A stretch of 13,742 nucleotides of DNA from JAWLFI01 sp041685645 (GCA_041685645.1 JAWLFI010000057.1:1-13742); one strand, 5' to 3'; positions 1 to 7,431 are shown, numbered from the stretch's first letter. Notes: generated from the sequence alone by a model not told the origin. Program-made: numbers and translations.

Positions 1-2621
1 GCAGACTGAGATTCCCGATATATTTTTGCGCCCAGATCTGAATCCTTCAATTGTTTTAAAGACACAGGACCTGTAAAAGTGTAGTCCATATCTCCTTGTA
101 TTTGGTGAGCTCCTTCTATGGTCCAGGGCTCATTGCCCAATTCCATTGTGAATGGCTCTAATACAACTGCTCCATCCTCAATGGCAAACCAATTGATGGT
201 GCGGTTGAAGGTCATATTTTTCTCTAAGTCGGTCCCTGCCAGGCGATCCACTTTTTCTAATAAGTTATAGTTCGAGAACTGTCCTTTGATAGTCTCCAAT
301 AAGCCCTGAGCGGAAAGGCTGGACAGAACGGGGTTGAGCATACCATCCAACTCTCCATCGAGCGAGAGACGGGTATTGAAAATGCCAAAAATATATTCCA
401 TTACAGGGGCTAAATTTTTCACTAACTCAACGGACTCGAACACTTTCTGAAATTGAGAATTCTTTGTAGCGACATCAAAATGATAATTGATATTTTCTTG
501 CTCCGGTGTGTTGACCTTTCCCTCTACACTCAGATCCCCACCGAAGGCGGACATGCGTGTGGGTTTGATATCCATGATTTGGTCTAATAAGGTGAGCTGC
601 CCGCGAACTTGTTGAAACTGAATTTTTGCATAGTCCACTTTCCCTAAGGTGTAATCCAGTGTGAGTGCAATGTCAGGAGGAAAATAAAAAGGCGCTTCCT
701 CTTCACCTCCTGAACTCGATTCAGTATCTTCTTCACTCATATAGGCCCAGAGGTCAAAGGCATCCGCATCGCAATCTAAATTCATGGTTAAATCGGAAAC
801 GCTATTTAAATAATCTGATATATCTTTTGCCGTTCCGCTACAGGTAATTTTACTGTTTTCATAAATACAGTCAAATGCTCGGATATCCATGCGGTCATTA
901 AATAGACTCCCCTCAGCTTGAATTTGGGTGATATCATACACATCATAACGCAATTCATCGATATTCACATCGAGTTCAAACTTAAAAGGACTCAAATCGA
1001 TCGGATTGTCAGTGGTGTTCTCTTTTTCTGCTTCCTGAGCATCATATCCCAATAATTGATCTACATCGAGGTACTTGGCCTTGAGTTGCAAGTCTCCTTC
1101 CAGGGTCTTTTTTTGTCCCAATAAATAAGAGAGTGGCTGTGTATTCACATCCAAATAACTCATAATGCTATTTCCGTAAGAAATGCCTTCTACATTGGCT
1201 TTGAGCACATCCCGTAGCATATCAGCCTGAATTCGGTCCGTTCTTAAGGTGGGACTGCCTTCAGATGCATAGCTTATGTTTTGACCAACAAATTCAGCCT
1301 CGATATTGACCTCATCCCATAGTTCCCGATAAATTTGATCTAAAGTGAAAGTGTAATCTGCATTGAGATCGATATCTCCAGTGATGGAAGTACCCTCCTC
1401 CAGTGGGAAGCTGCTTTTTAAATCTCCTGCGGTTCCTTTGATGCGTGTGCGACCGGAATTGGTTTTTTGATCATTGCCCGGCCAAATTTCCATTTGGTGT
1501 TGGATCGTTGCGGATGTTCCCGCTTTAGCAGTTAAATTGTCGACCATTAGTTGTAGTGATTCCATTGTTCCCTGGCTTTTATTGAGCTTCATTTCGAGTT
1601 GAATATCGCGAAATGATTCAGGAACGCCCTCGTACTTTAGACTGCCATCCACTATGTTGAGTTGACTGCTAAAGGAGGGATAATTTTCTTTTTCGACATT
1701 CAGTAAACCACTCATCTCTAAATCAAAATCCATCTGCCCGCTAGTGCTTAAACCTTCGTAGTGATGATCGTAGGCTCCGGGAATGATGGAAATAAGAGAC
1801 TTAATATCCCGGCTGGGAAATGACGCCTGTAACTCTAAATTCTGCCCGTCATCACTAGAAAGCACAGAACCATCGAGAAGGAGACTTAGATCATTAAAGG
1901 TATATTCGTTTTGATCGATGGTGAGATTTCCGGACTTTGAGTCATACTGAATGTCTCCATGAGATTGAAGTTGTATGTCACTTGCCCAGGAAACGTCTTG
2001 TTGATTGAGATTGATTTTCGAATTTGAAATCGACATACCAATGGCCCAGATTTCTTCAATATAATTGATTGTCCAGTTGGCATCGAATTCCTCAATGCTG
2101 AACTTCAAATTGCTCTTTAGGTCATTATAATGAACTTCGGCCTGACTCCAGCTCAATCGATCAATAGAAAAGGATAAACTCTCTTCATCCGGTTCCAAAT
2201 CGGTAGAGTCCGAAGTTTCCTCAGCGAGCAGAAAATCATAATTGCATTGGGCGGCCGTATCGCAGTTGAGGTATAATTTCGGTGACTCTATATCTATGCT
2301 TCCGATTTGATACGGTGGGGATATGATGCTCCAAAGCTTCACTCCAACACTGAGGTCCTCAATTCTGGCTAAAGCTAAACTATCCGCAGTATTTCCTTTT
2401 TCGAACAATTGCACATCGTGGAGTATGAAGCTAATATGCGGCCAATTTTTCCATAGGCTTAAGTGACTGGACTCGTAGTCGAGATGCACGGGCATTGATT
2501 TGTTGGCGTAGTCAATTACTGTATTTACGATATTGTCCTTCTGCCAAAAAAGAATGGCTATAAAAAGCACTATTAGACCAAGAAGGCCGATGGCTATTCT
2601 TTTGAGTATTTTCATCATCAT
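1..2621 (-). CDS. AsmA-family envelope protein, C-terminal end beyond the window
   Basis: A continuous minus-strand frame runs from a triple ATG at 2621-2613 to the left edge, giving at least 873 codons. The N-terminus is short and basic (MMMKILKR), then one hydrophobic segment (about residues 9-26) anchors it in the inner membrane. The rest is a long polar, beta-rich periplasmic region with recurring short D/N-x-L/I repeats, typical of AsmA/TamB-like proteins. The last visible part (GAVVLEPFTMELGNEPWTI, ending about 50 residues before the edge) resembles the AsmA C-terminal region. Three acidic, Ser/Glu-rich linkers (about residues 132-150, 528-536 and 627-645) separate blocks. AsmA-family proteins are implicated in outer-membrane lipid transport and assembly; the exact role here is inferred. 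The first ATG of the triple is taken as start; either following ATG changes little. The gene is divergent from the ABC gene, with 134 bp between them. Family assignment is confident; the specific function is not. Confidence 0.8.
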   Translation of the reverse strand, partial: MMMKILKRIAIGLLGLIVLFIAILFWQKDNIVNTVIDYANKSMPVHLDYESSHLSLWKNWPHISFILHDVQLFEKGNTADSLALARIEDLSVGVKLWSIISPPYQIGSIDIESPKLYLNCDTAAQCNYDFLLAEETSDSTDLEPDEESLSFSIDRLSWSQAEVHYNDLKSNLKFSIEEFDANWTINYIEEIWAIGMSISNSKINLNQQDVSWASDIQLQSHGDIQYDSKSGNLTIDQNEYTFNDLSLLLDGSVLSSDDGQNLELQASFPSRDIKSLISIIPGAYDHHYEGLSTSGQMDFDLEMSGLLNVEKENYPSFSSQLNIVDGSLKYEGVPESFRDIQLEMKLNKSQGTMESLQLMVDNLTAKAGTSATIQHQMEIWPGNDQKTNSGRTRIKGTAGDLKSSFPLEEGTSITGDIDLNADYTFTLDQIYRELWDEVNIEAEFVGQNISYASEGSPTLRTDRIQADMLRDVLKANVEGISYGNSIMSYLDVNTQPLSYLLGQKKTLEGDLQLKAKYLDVDQLLGYDAQEAEKENTTDNPIDLSPFKFELDVNIDELRYDVYDITQIQAEGSLFNDRMDIRAFDCIYENSKITCSGTAKDISDYLNSVSDLTMNLDCDADAFDLWAYMSEEDTESSSGGEEEAPFYFPPDIALTLDYTLGKVDYAKIQFQQVRGQLTLLDQIMDIKPTRMSAFGGDLSVEGKVNTPEQENINYHFDVATKNSQFQKVFESVELVKNLAPVMEYIFGIFNTRLSLDGELDGMLNPVLSSLSAQGLLETIKGQFSNYNLLEKVDRLAGTDLEKNMTFNRTINWFAIEDGAVVLEPFTMELGNEPWTIEGAHQIQGDMDYTFTGPVSLKQLKDSDLGAKIYRESQS

Positions 2622-2739
2622 ATTATTTACAAGGTAAATTAAATTTCACGAGCTTAAAACGAAACAATTCCAGTATTCGATATAATATACTGATTCTTCG
2701 ACAGATGGTAAAGAATATCGGCAATTAGATTCATTCTTT

Positions 2740-2747
2740 TATATTTG
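2740..2747 (+). promoter_or_regulatory. Bacteroidota-type -7 box (TATATTTG) for the ABC ATPase gene
   Basis: TATATTTG is an exact match to the Bacteroidota TAnnTTTG -7 element. No clear TTG element is visible at the usual distance upstream. Transcription would be expected to start around 2752-2756, at or next to the TTG codon at 2756. The mRNA would then be leaderless if TTG is used, or carry about a 12-16 nt leader if GTG at 2768 is used. The promoter call is inferred from the motif and its position. Confidence 0.5.
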
Positions 2748-2755
2748 GAACTAAA

Positions 2756-4165
2756 TTGCAGCGGCAAGTGAGTTATCAACTAACAATATACAAATTGGGA
2801 TTCGAGGGTGCGGGAGCTGCATTGATCGAAGAAGGTGAGATGACCTTAGTTCCCGGTTCTATTATTGGACTCACGGGAAAAAGTGGTTCGGGAAAGTCTA
2901 CTCTGCTTGCAGCTATAGCCGGCCTGGAGGATCAAGCAGTTTGTTTTTCTCATCAATGGAGCCGGCCAGTAAACGGTATCTCCGTAATGCCCCAACAGCC
3001 GACTTATACTCTGGATCCGATTAAAACTACAGGACAATCGCTTCGAGATGTTTACAAGACTCATAAGAAGAGGACACCAAGTTTTTCAGAAATTCTGCAA
3101 TGGAGTTCTCTCCTGGGGAGAGAAGAAATTTTTGATCGCTATCCCCATGAGTGCTCAGGAGGGGAAATTCAACGCATTGTTTTGGCCATGAGTATATGTA
3201 AATCGCCACAACTACTTCTGATGGATGAGCCCACGGCTGGTTTAGATCGATTGACAGCGCTTGAGGTTATCACTGATTTGAAGCAATGGATTCGCGCTTC
3301 AGGCGTGGCATGTATTATCGCAAGCCACGAACAAGACCTTTTATCGGATCATTGTGATGAGGTCTATGGAATTGAAGATCGCCGATTATTAAAGTTGAAT
3401 GATGTGGACATTCCTAAAGTGAATGCATACATAGAGCAAGAATCCATTGATGAGTCCACGGTATTGTACTCAATTACTAATGGAGTTTTTCGACATCGAA
3501 AGCGAAATCTCAATTTTCAGCTTGAATTGAGCATGAAAGTAAAGTCCGGGAATATCCTGGGAATTAGCGGCAGGTCTGGATCGGGGAAGAGTACTTTAGG
3601 GCAACTCATAGCGGGTCGCATGAACTGGACCCAGGGTAGGGAGTATCGAATGGAAAACCGTAATTTTCAATATCTTGGACAAGACCCCATTATGAATTTC
3701 CATCCCTTTCTTCCCATTCGACAACAATTAGAACCTGTTTTTGATCGATGGTCACAGCTTTGGAAGGCGCATTCGTCTTTCGAAGAGACCGTTCAATTTC
3801 TAAATCTTAAGTTGGAATGGCTGTCTCACTCGATGAGCGAATTGTCGGGTGGGCAGCGCCAGCGCATTTTGATCGCTCGTGCTTTGCTCAGCAAACCGGA
3901 TGTAATAATTCTCGACGAATCCTTCAGTGGATTGGATATGGAGCTAAAAACAAAAATATGTCGGTGGTTAGTCGATCTTTCCCGTGAATGGGGTTTTAGC
4001 ATCATTCTCATAACACACGATATTCGCATGTTGATGGCCTTTTGTCACCGATGGATTATACTTGATCGGGGAAAAGTAGTAGAAAAACTGTCTCATTTTG
4101 CAATAAATGATAAAAAATCACTGCATTCTGTAACAAAATTACTTTTAAATGCGTATAATTACTGA
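2756..4165 (+). CDS. Fused double ABC transporter ATP-binding protein, Opp/Dpp/Nik type
   Basis: 469 residues carry two complete ATPase domains. Domain 1 has Walker A GKSGSGKST (41-49), Q-loop Gln80/81, signature CSGGE (133-137), Walker B LLLMDE (153-158) and switch His191. Domain 2 has Walker A GRSGSGKST (272-280), Q-loop Gln309, signature LSGGQ (363-367), Walker B VIILDE (383-388) and His421. All catalytic residues are present. The Q-loop contexts (QPTYTLDP and QDPIMNFHP) resemble the QDPxxSLNP motif of OppD/OppF and NikD/NikE, so the protein probably energises uptake of peptides, metal chelates or similar solutes as a one-chain DppD-DppF equivalent. No permease or binding protein lies in the window, so the substrate is unknown. 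The start is uncertain: TTG at 2756 is the longest, but GTG at 2768 (giving MSYQLTIY) fits the promoter position and domain start well. Ser replaces the usual Pro after the second Walker B Glu, which is tolerated in the family. Confidence 0.88.
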   Translation: MQRQVSYQLTIYKLGFEGAGAALIEEGEMTLVPGSIIGLTGKSGSGKSTLLAAIAGLEDQAVCFSHQWSRPVNGISVMPQQPTYTLDPIKTTGQSLRDVYKTHKKRTPSFSEILQWSSLLGREEIFDRYPHECSGGEIQRIVLAMSICKSPQLLLMDEPTAGLDRLTALEVITDLKQWIRASGVACIIASHEQDLLSDHCDEVYGIEDRRLLKLNDVDIPKVNAYIEQESIDESTVLYSITNGVFRHRKRNLNFQLELSMKVKSGNILGISGRSGSGKSTLGQLIAGRMNWTQGREYRMENRNFQYLGQDPIMNFHPFLPIRQQLEPVFDRWSQLWKAHSSFEETVQFLNLKLEWLSHSMSELSGGQRQRILIARALLSKPDVIILDESFSGLDMELKTKICRWLVDLSREWGFSIILITHDIRMLMAFCHRWIILDRGKVVEKLSHFAINDKKSLHSVTKLLLNAYNY

Positions 4166-4170
4166 AGATT

Positions 4171-4386
4171 ATGATTATGATGAAATCTAAAATTAAAGAG
4201 AGGGTCGTTTTTACAACTATTGTTCTGCTTAGTATGTGCTCTATAATGGCACTTGCCGTATTTTCATCTGATCCCGATCTGCTCAGTTCTGCTGCCGGCA
4301 AGGGATCCGAAAATTGGACGCTTCCTGACATTCAGTTTGTTAAGCAATCCATTGATCGGTTGTTGGATATTTTTCGACAGTTCTAA
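4171..4386 (+). CDS. Small exported or membrane-anchored hypothetical protein
   Basis: A 71-codon frame starts 5 bp after the ABC gene stop, on the same strand, so it is probably cotranscribed. ATGs at codons 1, 3 and 4 could all be the start; the fourth gives MKSKIKER, a basic N-terminus. Residues 11-31 form a hydrophobic segment ending in ALA (27-29), compatible with a signal peptide, although it could also stay as a membrane anchor. The Cys at 23 follows Ser-Met, a poor lipobox, so I do not call a lipoprotein. The mature part is about 40 residues, ending in an amphipathic stretch (VKQSIDRLLDIFRQF). I recognise no family. It may be an accessory of the ABC protein or simply a downstream passenger. 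Support is the tight spacing and signal-like start only; a longer antisense frame overlaps it but looks like a shadow. Confidence 0.5.
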   Translation: MIMMKSKIKERVVFTTIVLLSMCSIMALAVFSSDPDLLSSAAGKGSENWTLPDIQFVKQSIDRLLDIFRQF

Positions 4387-4459
4387 GATGATTACTGTCT
4401 TTACTGTCAATCCTCCGACATGCCCTAGTTCGCTTTTTATCAATACTTCTTTTCGCTTG

Positions 4460-4496
4460 TAGCCCCTTTTTCCCTATGAATGCTAGGGGGAAGCTA
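4460..4496. terminator. Possible hairpin terminator between convergent genes
   Basis: CCCTA (4472-4476) pairs with TAGGG (4484-4488) around a 7-nt loop. The stem extends through two T.G and two T-A pairs, then after a 4-nt bulge through TAGC/GCTA (4460-4463 with 4493-4496). It lies in the 127-bp gap where the small exported gene and fmt converge. There is no adjacent U-run on either strand, so intrinsic termination is weakly supported. Confidence 0.35.
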
Positions 4497-4513
4497 TTCG
4501 TTTGTGATCGTTT

Positions 4514-5461
4514 TTATTCCTTGATTTTGAAGGAATTGATTTGGTATCCATTGAGCCAGTCTTTAGCTTTTAGTTTTCTTTTACCCTCTACTTTTAGCGT
4601 TTCAATCTCTATTTTTCCATCCAGACAGTGAATCATCAGTTGACCGTCGATTACCTCTATAGTGCCCGGGGCTAGATTGGACTCTTTATAGTATGGAGTG
4701 ACTTCGTAAAGTTTCACGATTTTATCATCAATTTTCGTCCAGGCAGCAGGGTAGGGGTTCATTCCTCTGATGAAATCATAAGTCTTTTGAGTACTTTGAT
4801 TGAAGTTGATTCGGGCATCCTCAAAAAATATTTTTGGGGCTTTAGGAGCATCGACATTCATGTTTTGTGATTGGAAAGTCGCTGTCTCCCGATATATGCT
4901 ATCTACAGTGGACAACAATAAGTCAGCGCCCTTTTGACTCATGCGAATAGCGAGAGACCCCATAGTGTCATCTTTGAGAATCGGCATTTCTACCTGTTCG
5001 ATGATGTCTCCTGTATCTATTTCGTGTTTGAGTCGAAAGGTCGTCAAACCCGTGGTTTCCTCTCCATTGATAATGGCCCAGTGAATGGGAGCAGCACCTC
5101 TGTATTTGGGTAATAATGAAGCGTGCAAATTGACTGTTCCTAAGGGCGGCATGTCCCAAACCACTTTCGGTAACATTCGGAAAGCTAATACCACTTGTAA
5201 ATCTGCGGAAAAGGCTTTTAATTCTTCAATGAATGCGGGTGCCTTTAGATTCTTTGGCTGCAGGACGGGGATACCGGCACCTACAGCGTACTTTTTGACC
5301 GCGCTTTCCAGAAGTTGTCTTTGACCTCGTCCTCCTCTTTTATCCGTGGCTGTTATTACGGCTACGATCTGAAAGCCCGATTCATGCAATCGCTCTAATG
5401 CAGGGACTGCAAATTGAGGTGTACCCATAAATATTATTCTAAACCCTTTCTTTTCTTTCAT
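4514..5461 (-). CDS. fmt: Methionyl-tRNA formyltransferase
   Basis: This enzyme transfers a formyl group from 10-formyl-tetrahydrofolate to methionyl-tRNA(fMet) in the cytosol to make the initiator tRNA. From ATG at 5461 the protein is 315 residues, the usual family length. The N-terminal Rossmann-like domain opens with IIFMGTPQFAVPALERL. The catalytic triad is visible as Asn111 and His113 in NLHASLLPKYRGAAPI and Asp149 in HEIDTGDI, matching E. coli Asn/His/Asp spacing. The C-terminal tRNA-binding domain (about 205-315) contains DFIRGMNPYPAAW and ends with GKIEIETLKVEGKRKLKAKD. The frame stays open upstream to 5581, but that extension would overlap the divergent SCP2 gene and lacks family similarity, so it is rejected. 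It is divergent from the SCP2-like gene with 39 bp between starts. No def or other usual partner is in the window. Confidence 0.96.
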   Translation of the reverse strand: MKEKKGFRIIFMGTPQFAVPALERLHESGFQIVAVITATDKRGGRGQRQLLESAVKKYAVGAGIPVLQPKNLKAPAFIEELKAFSADLQVVLAFRMLPKVVWDMPPLGTVNLHASLLPKYRGAAPIHWAIINGEETTGLTTFRLKHEIDTGDIIEQVEMPILKDDTMGSLAIRMSQKGADLLLSTVDSIYRETATFQSQNMNVDAPKAPKIFFEDARINFNQSTQKTYDFIRGMNPYPAAWTKIDDKIVKLYEVTPYYKESNLAPGTIEVIDGQLMIHCLDGKIEIETLKVEGKRKLKAKDWLNGYQINSFKIKE

Positions 5462-5500
5462 GTTTCCTATCTTTATTACACAAATAAAAGCAAAATCAAG
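5462..5500. promoter_or_regulatory. Compact divergent promoter region, fmt and SCP2-like gene
   Basis: Only 39 bp separate the two start codons. On the plus strand TATCTTTA (5468-5475) is one base off TAnnTTTG and lies 25 bp before the SCP2-like ATG. On the minus strand TTTATTTG (5488 down to 5481) is also one base off and lies 19 bp before the fmt ATG. The two -7 boxes are 5 bp apart, so polymerase binding is probably mutually exclusive. Neither has a clear TTG upstream element. Confidence 0.4.
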
Positions 5501-5818
5501 ATGAATGCTATTGAGTACATTAAAAACTTGCAGGAAAAGGTCGATCCTGCAGTAACGGAAGGATTGGAAACGCGGTTCCACTTTTTGCTCTCCGGAGAGG
5601 GTGGTGGCGACCTTACTGTTGTTGTCAATGACGGTGAGATCAATGTCATAGACGGACTAGAAGGAGATCCCAAATGCGTGGTGAAGACCAAGGCTTCGAC
5701 TTTTGAAAAGTTGATTAAAAAAGAAATCAATCCCATGATGGCCGTAATGACCGGAAAGGTTAAGATCTCCAATCAATCTGAATTGTTAAAGTACGCTAAG
5801 GTATTCGGTCTGATGTAA
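5501..5818 (+). CDS. Single-domain SCP2 sterol-carrier-like lipid-binding protein
   Basis: 105 residues from ATG 5501, essentially one SCP2 domain. Visible family features are an N-terminal helix, paired strands around GGDLTVVVNDGEINVIDG (35-52), a CVVKTKASTFEKLIKKE strand-helix (59-75), and the conserved NPMMAVMTGKVKIS segment (77-90), the most diagnostic piece (family pattern NPxxAfmtGKxkv). The domain forms a hydrophobic pocket for lipids or acyl-CoA; the ligand in bacteria is usually unknown. There is no signal peptide, so it is cytosolic. The frame is open upstream to an ATG at 5414, but that would run inside fmt and adds a non-family, aromatic-rich tail, so 5501 is chosen. It converges with pepT, with only 7 bp between the stops and no visible terminator. 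Confidence 0.85.
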   Translation: MNAIEYIKNLQEKVDPAVTEGLETRFHFLLSGEGGGDLTVVVNDGEINVIDGLEGDPKCVVKTKASTFEKLIKKEINPMMAVMTGKVKISNQSELLKYAKVFGLM

Positions 5819-5825
5819 TGGTATA

Positions 5826-7073
5826 TTATTGACTTTTCTCTGCATAAATCTGGACTAATTCGAGAAGCATTTGAGTGGAGTTCTCCATATCTTGCAGTGA
5901 AATCCATTCTTGTTTACCATGGATGGCTTGCTGACCTGTAAATAGGTTGGGACAAGGTAGCCCCATATACGAAAGTCGAGACCCATCAGTTCCTCCCCGG
6001 ACACTGGCTTTTTTAGGATGCAGTCCAGCTCTTTTCATGGCTTCTATAGCGTAATCTACGACCTCTGGATGCTGATCGATGATATACTTCATGTTTCTGT
6101 ACTGCTCCTTTCGATCCATGGCGATTTCTATTCCCTCAAATTGCTCTTTGACCTTAGAGGCTATTTTTTGAAAGTATTCAAATTTTTGATCCAGGCCCGC
6201 GGTTTCGAAGTCTCTAATAATAAACTGTATGGCGGCCTTCTCCACGGTGCCTTCCATAGAGACGGGATGAACAAAACCGGATTTGCCGGTTGTTGTCTCT
6301 GGAGACATGCCGTCCTGTGGCCAACTGTGAACGAAAGCCGCTGCTGCTTTCAAGGCGCTGACTAATTTCTGATAAGCATACCCGGGGTGTTCGACAATAC
6401 CCGTAAATTTTACAGTAACTGAATCAGCAGAAAAGTTTTCGTCTTCAATAACTCCTTTTTCAGATCCGTCGAGGGTATAACCAACATCTGCATTGAGTTT
6501 TTCCATGTCTAATCGATCCACACCACGGCCGATTTCTTCATCGCAAGTAAATAGAATGCGAATATCCCCGTGTTCTATTTCTGGATGTGCCTGCAAGTAC
6601 TCCGTGAGTGCCATAATAATGGCAATACCCGATTTGTCGTCAGCACCCAGTAGTGTGGTGCCTGAAGCTGTTATTATATCTTCCCCTGTTTTATGCTCTA
6701 AATTGGGGTGATTCTCAGGGGTGAGCACCTGCGAGGGGTCATCGGGAAGCACGATGTCACTACCGTCGTAATTTTTATGGAGAATGGGCTGTACCTTATC
6801 TCCCGGGGAATCTGGGCTGGTATCCATATGGCTGCAAAAACAAATGGTCGGCACCTCGTGGGAGACATTGGAGGGAATAGTAGCATATATGACTCCGTGT
6901 TCGTCCATTTCGGCATCTTCTATACCCAGATCCAATAGCTCACGGAGCAGGTGACGGCCCAGGTCTTTTTGGATTTCGGTACTGGGGTATTTTTCTTCAG
7001 GAGCTTCGGGGTCGGCTTGAGTGTGAATTTTTACGTAATCGAAAAATCGATCTTTGATGTTAAATTCAGGCAT
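5826..7073 (-). CDS. pepT: Peptidase T, zinc tripeptide aminopeptidase
   Basis: A cytosolic M20-family aminotripeptidase that removes the N-terminal residue of tripeptides, the last step of peptide breakdown. At 415 residues it is close to the usual 405-415. Two-zinc ligands are in place: His82 and catalytic Asp84 (CSHMDTSPDSPGD), bridging Asp145 (LLGADDKSG), general-base and ligand Glu179/Glu180 (TCDEEIGRG), Asp202 (LDGSEKG) and His385 (GQQAIHGKQEW). The inserted dimerisation (lid) domain spans about 210-325, with His229 in VEHPGYA and Arg287 in IIRDFE, both conserved in PepT. The ATG at 7073 gives the expected N-terminus (KDRFFDYVKIHTQADP). It stands alone as a transcription unit, convergent with the SCP2 gene. 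Nothing looks damaged. Functionally it could process peptides imported by Opp/Dpp-type transporters, but nothing links it to the ABC gene here. Confidence 0.96.
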   Translation of the reverse strand: MPEFNIKDRFFDYVKIHTQADPEAPEEKYPSTEIQKDLGRHLLRELLDLGIEDAEMDEHGVIYATIPSNVSHEVPTICFCSHMDTSPDSPGDKVQPILHKNYDGSDIVLPDDPSQVLTPENHPNLEHKTGEDIITASGTTLLGADDKSGIAIIMALTEYLQAHPEIEHGDIRILFTCDEEIGRGVDRLDMEKLNADVGYTLDGSEKGVIEDENFSADSVTVKFTGIVEHPGYAYQKLVSALKAAAAFVHSWPQDGMSPETTTGKSGFVHPVSMEGTVEKAAIQFIIRDFETAGLDQKFEYFQKIASKVKEQFEGIEIAMDRKEQYRNMKYIIDQHPEVVDYAIEAMKRAGLHPKKASVRGGTDGSRLSYMGLPCPNLFTGQQAIHGKQEWISLQDMENSTQMLLELVQIYAEKSQ

Positions 7074-7096
7074 AGTTTGTCATTGTTTTGATAAGG

Positions 7097-7127
7097 ACAA
7101 GATAGGGAATTTGTGGGATAAAATCAA
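7097..7127 (-). promoter_or_regulatory. Candidate pepT promoter
   Basis: On the minus strand TTG (7127-7125) is followed after 20 bp by TATCTTGT (7104-7097), a shifted variant of TAnnTTTG. The spacing fits flavobacterial-type promoters (TTG, 17-23 bp, TAnnTTTG). Transcription would start near 7090, about 17 nt before the pepT ATG. The -7 match is imperfect. Confidence 0.4.
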
Positions 7128-7156
7128 TACTTTCCGTTAGCGCTGCGCAGTAGTGC

Positions 7157-7260
7157 CATCGCTGCCAAGGGTTTATGGTTTTTTAATATCTCTGGGTATC
7201 CGGTCTATGATACTTCCCCAACTGGATCGCGGCTGGAAGGATGGGCGCATGGCAGCGATG
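7157..7260. repeat. 11-bp perfect inverted repeat, CATCGCTGCCA, in the gap between yceI and pepT
   Basis: CATCGCTGCCA (7157-7167) recurs as its reverse complement TGGCAGCGATG (7250-7260), 82 bp apart. The left copy sits next to GCGCTGCGCAG; the right copy opens the GC-rich hairpin cluster at 7250-7363. It could be the boundary of a small non-coding repeat unit or a long-range stem. No transposase or target-site duplication is visible. Confidence 0.5.
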
Positions 7261-7363
7261 AGCAGACCGACCCGCCGGAGGCGGGGAAGGGCCGAATGAA
7301 CAATGAGCTACGAAGCATAGCGACCCGAGGTCTGAGCGACTGCGAAGGCCGAAGGGAACGGCC
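7250..7363. repeat. GC-rich cluster of short hairpins (REP-like), non-coding
   Basis: This roughly 114-bp stretch is far richer in GC than its surroundings and encodes no plausible protein. It holds a chain of small palindromes: CCCGCC-GGA-GGCGGG (7271-7285, 6-bp stem), GCTA...TAGC (7307-7321), GACC-CGA-GGTC (7322-7332) and GGCCG...CGGCC (7347-7363). CAGACC (7263-7268) can also pair with GGTCTG (7329-7334), closing over the first two and competing with the third. The look is that of a dispersed intergenic repeat (REP/BIME-like) or a structured RNA; copy number elsewhere cannot be judged from one window. It lies past the yceI terminator and upstream of the pepT promoter. Confidence 0.55.
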
Positions 7364-7379
7364 AAATAATAAAAGAAAT

Positions 7380-7411
7380 AAAAAAAGGCCACCTCTTTGG
7401 AGATGACCTTT
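7380..7411 (-). terminator. Rho-independent terminator of the yceI transcript
   Basis: On the minus strand, arm AAAGGTCATCTC (7411-7400), loop CAAA (7399-7396) and arm GAGGTGGCCTTT (7395-7384) form a 12-bp stem with only two G.U pairs. It runs into T7 (through 7380). It starts 20 bp after the yceI stop codon. This is the clearest terminator in the window. Confidence 0.88.
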
Positions 7412-7431
7412 GATTTGCTCTTGTATTACAA

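Noticed and set aside
665..847. 60-residue plus-strand frame
   Set aside because: Antisense to the continuous AsmA-like frame, with no recognisable features.
4056..4331. 91-residue minus-strand frame
   Set aside because: It runs antisense across the end of the ABC gene and the small exported gene, is dominated by Ile/Leu runs from AT-rich sequence, and resembles no family.
5414..5500. N-terminal extension of the SCP2-like protein from ATG 5414
   Set aside because: Lies inside the fmt coding sequence on the opposite strand and adds an aromatic-rich tail not seen in SCP2 domains.
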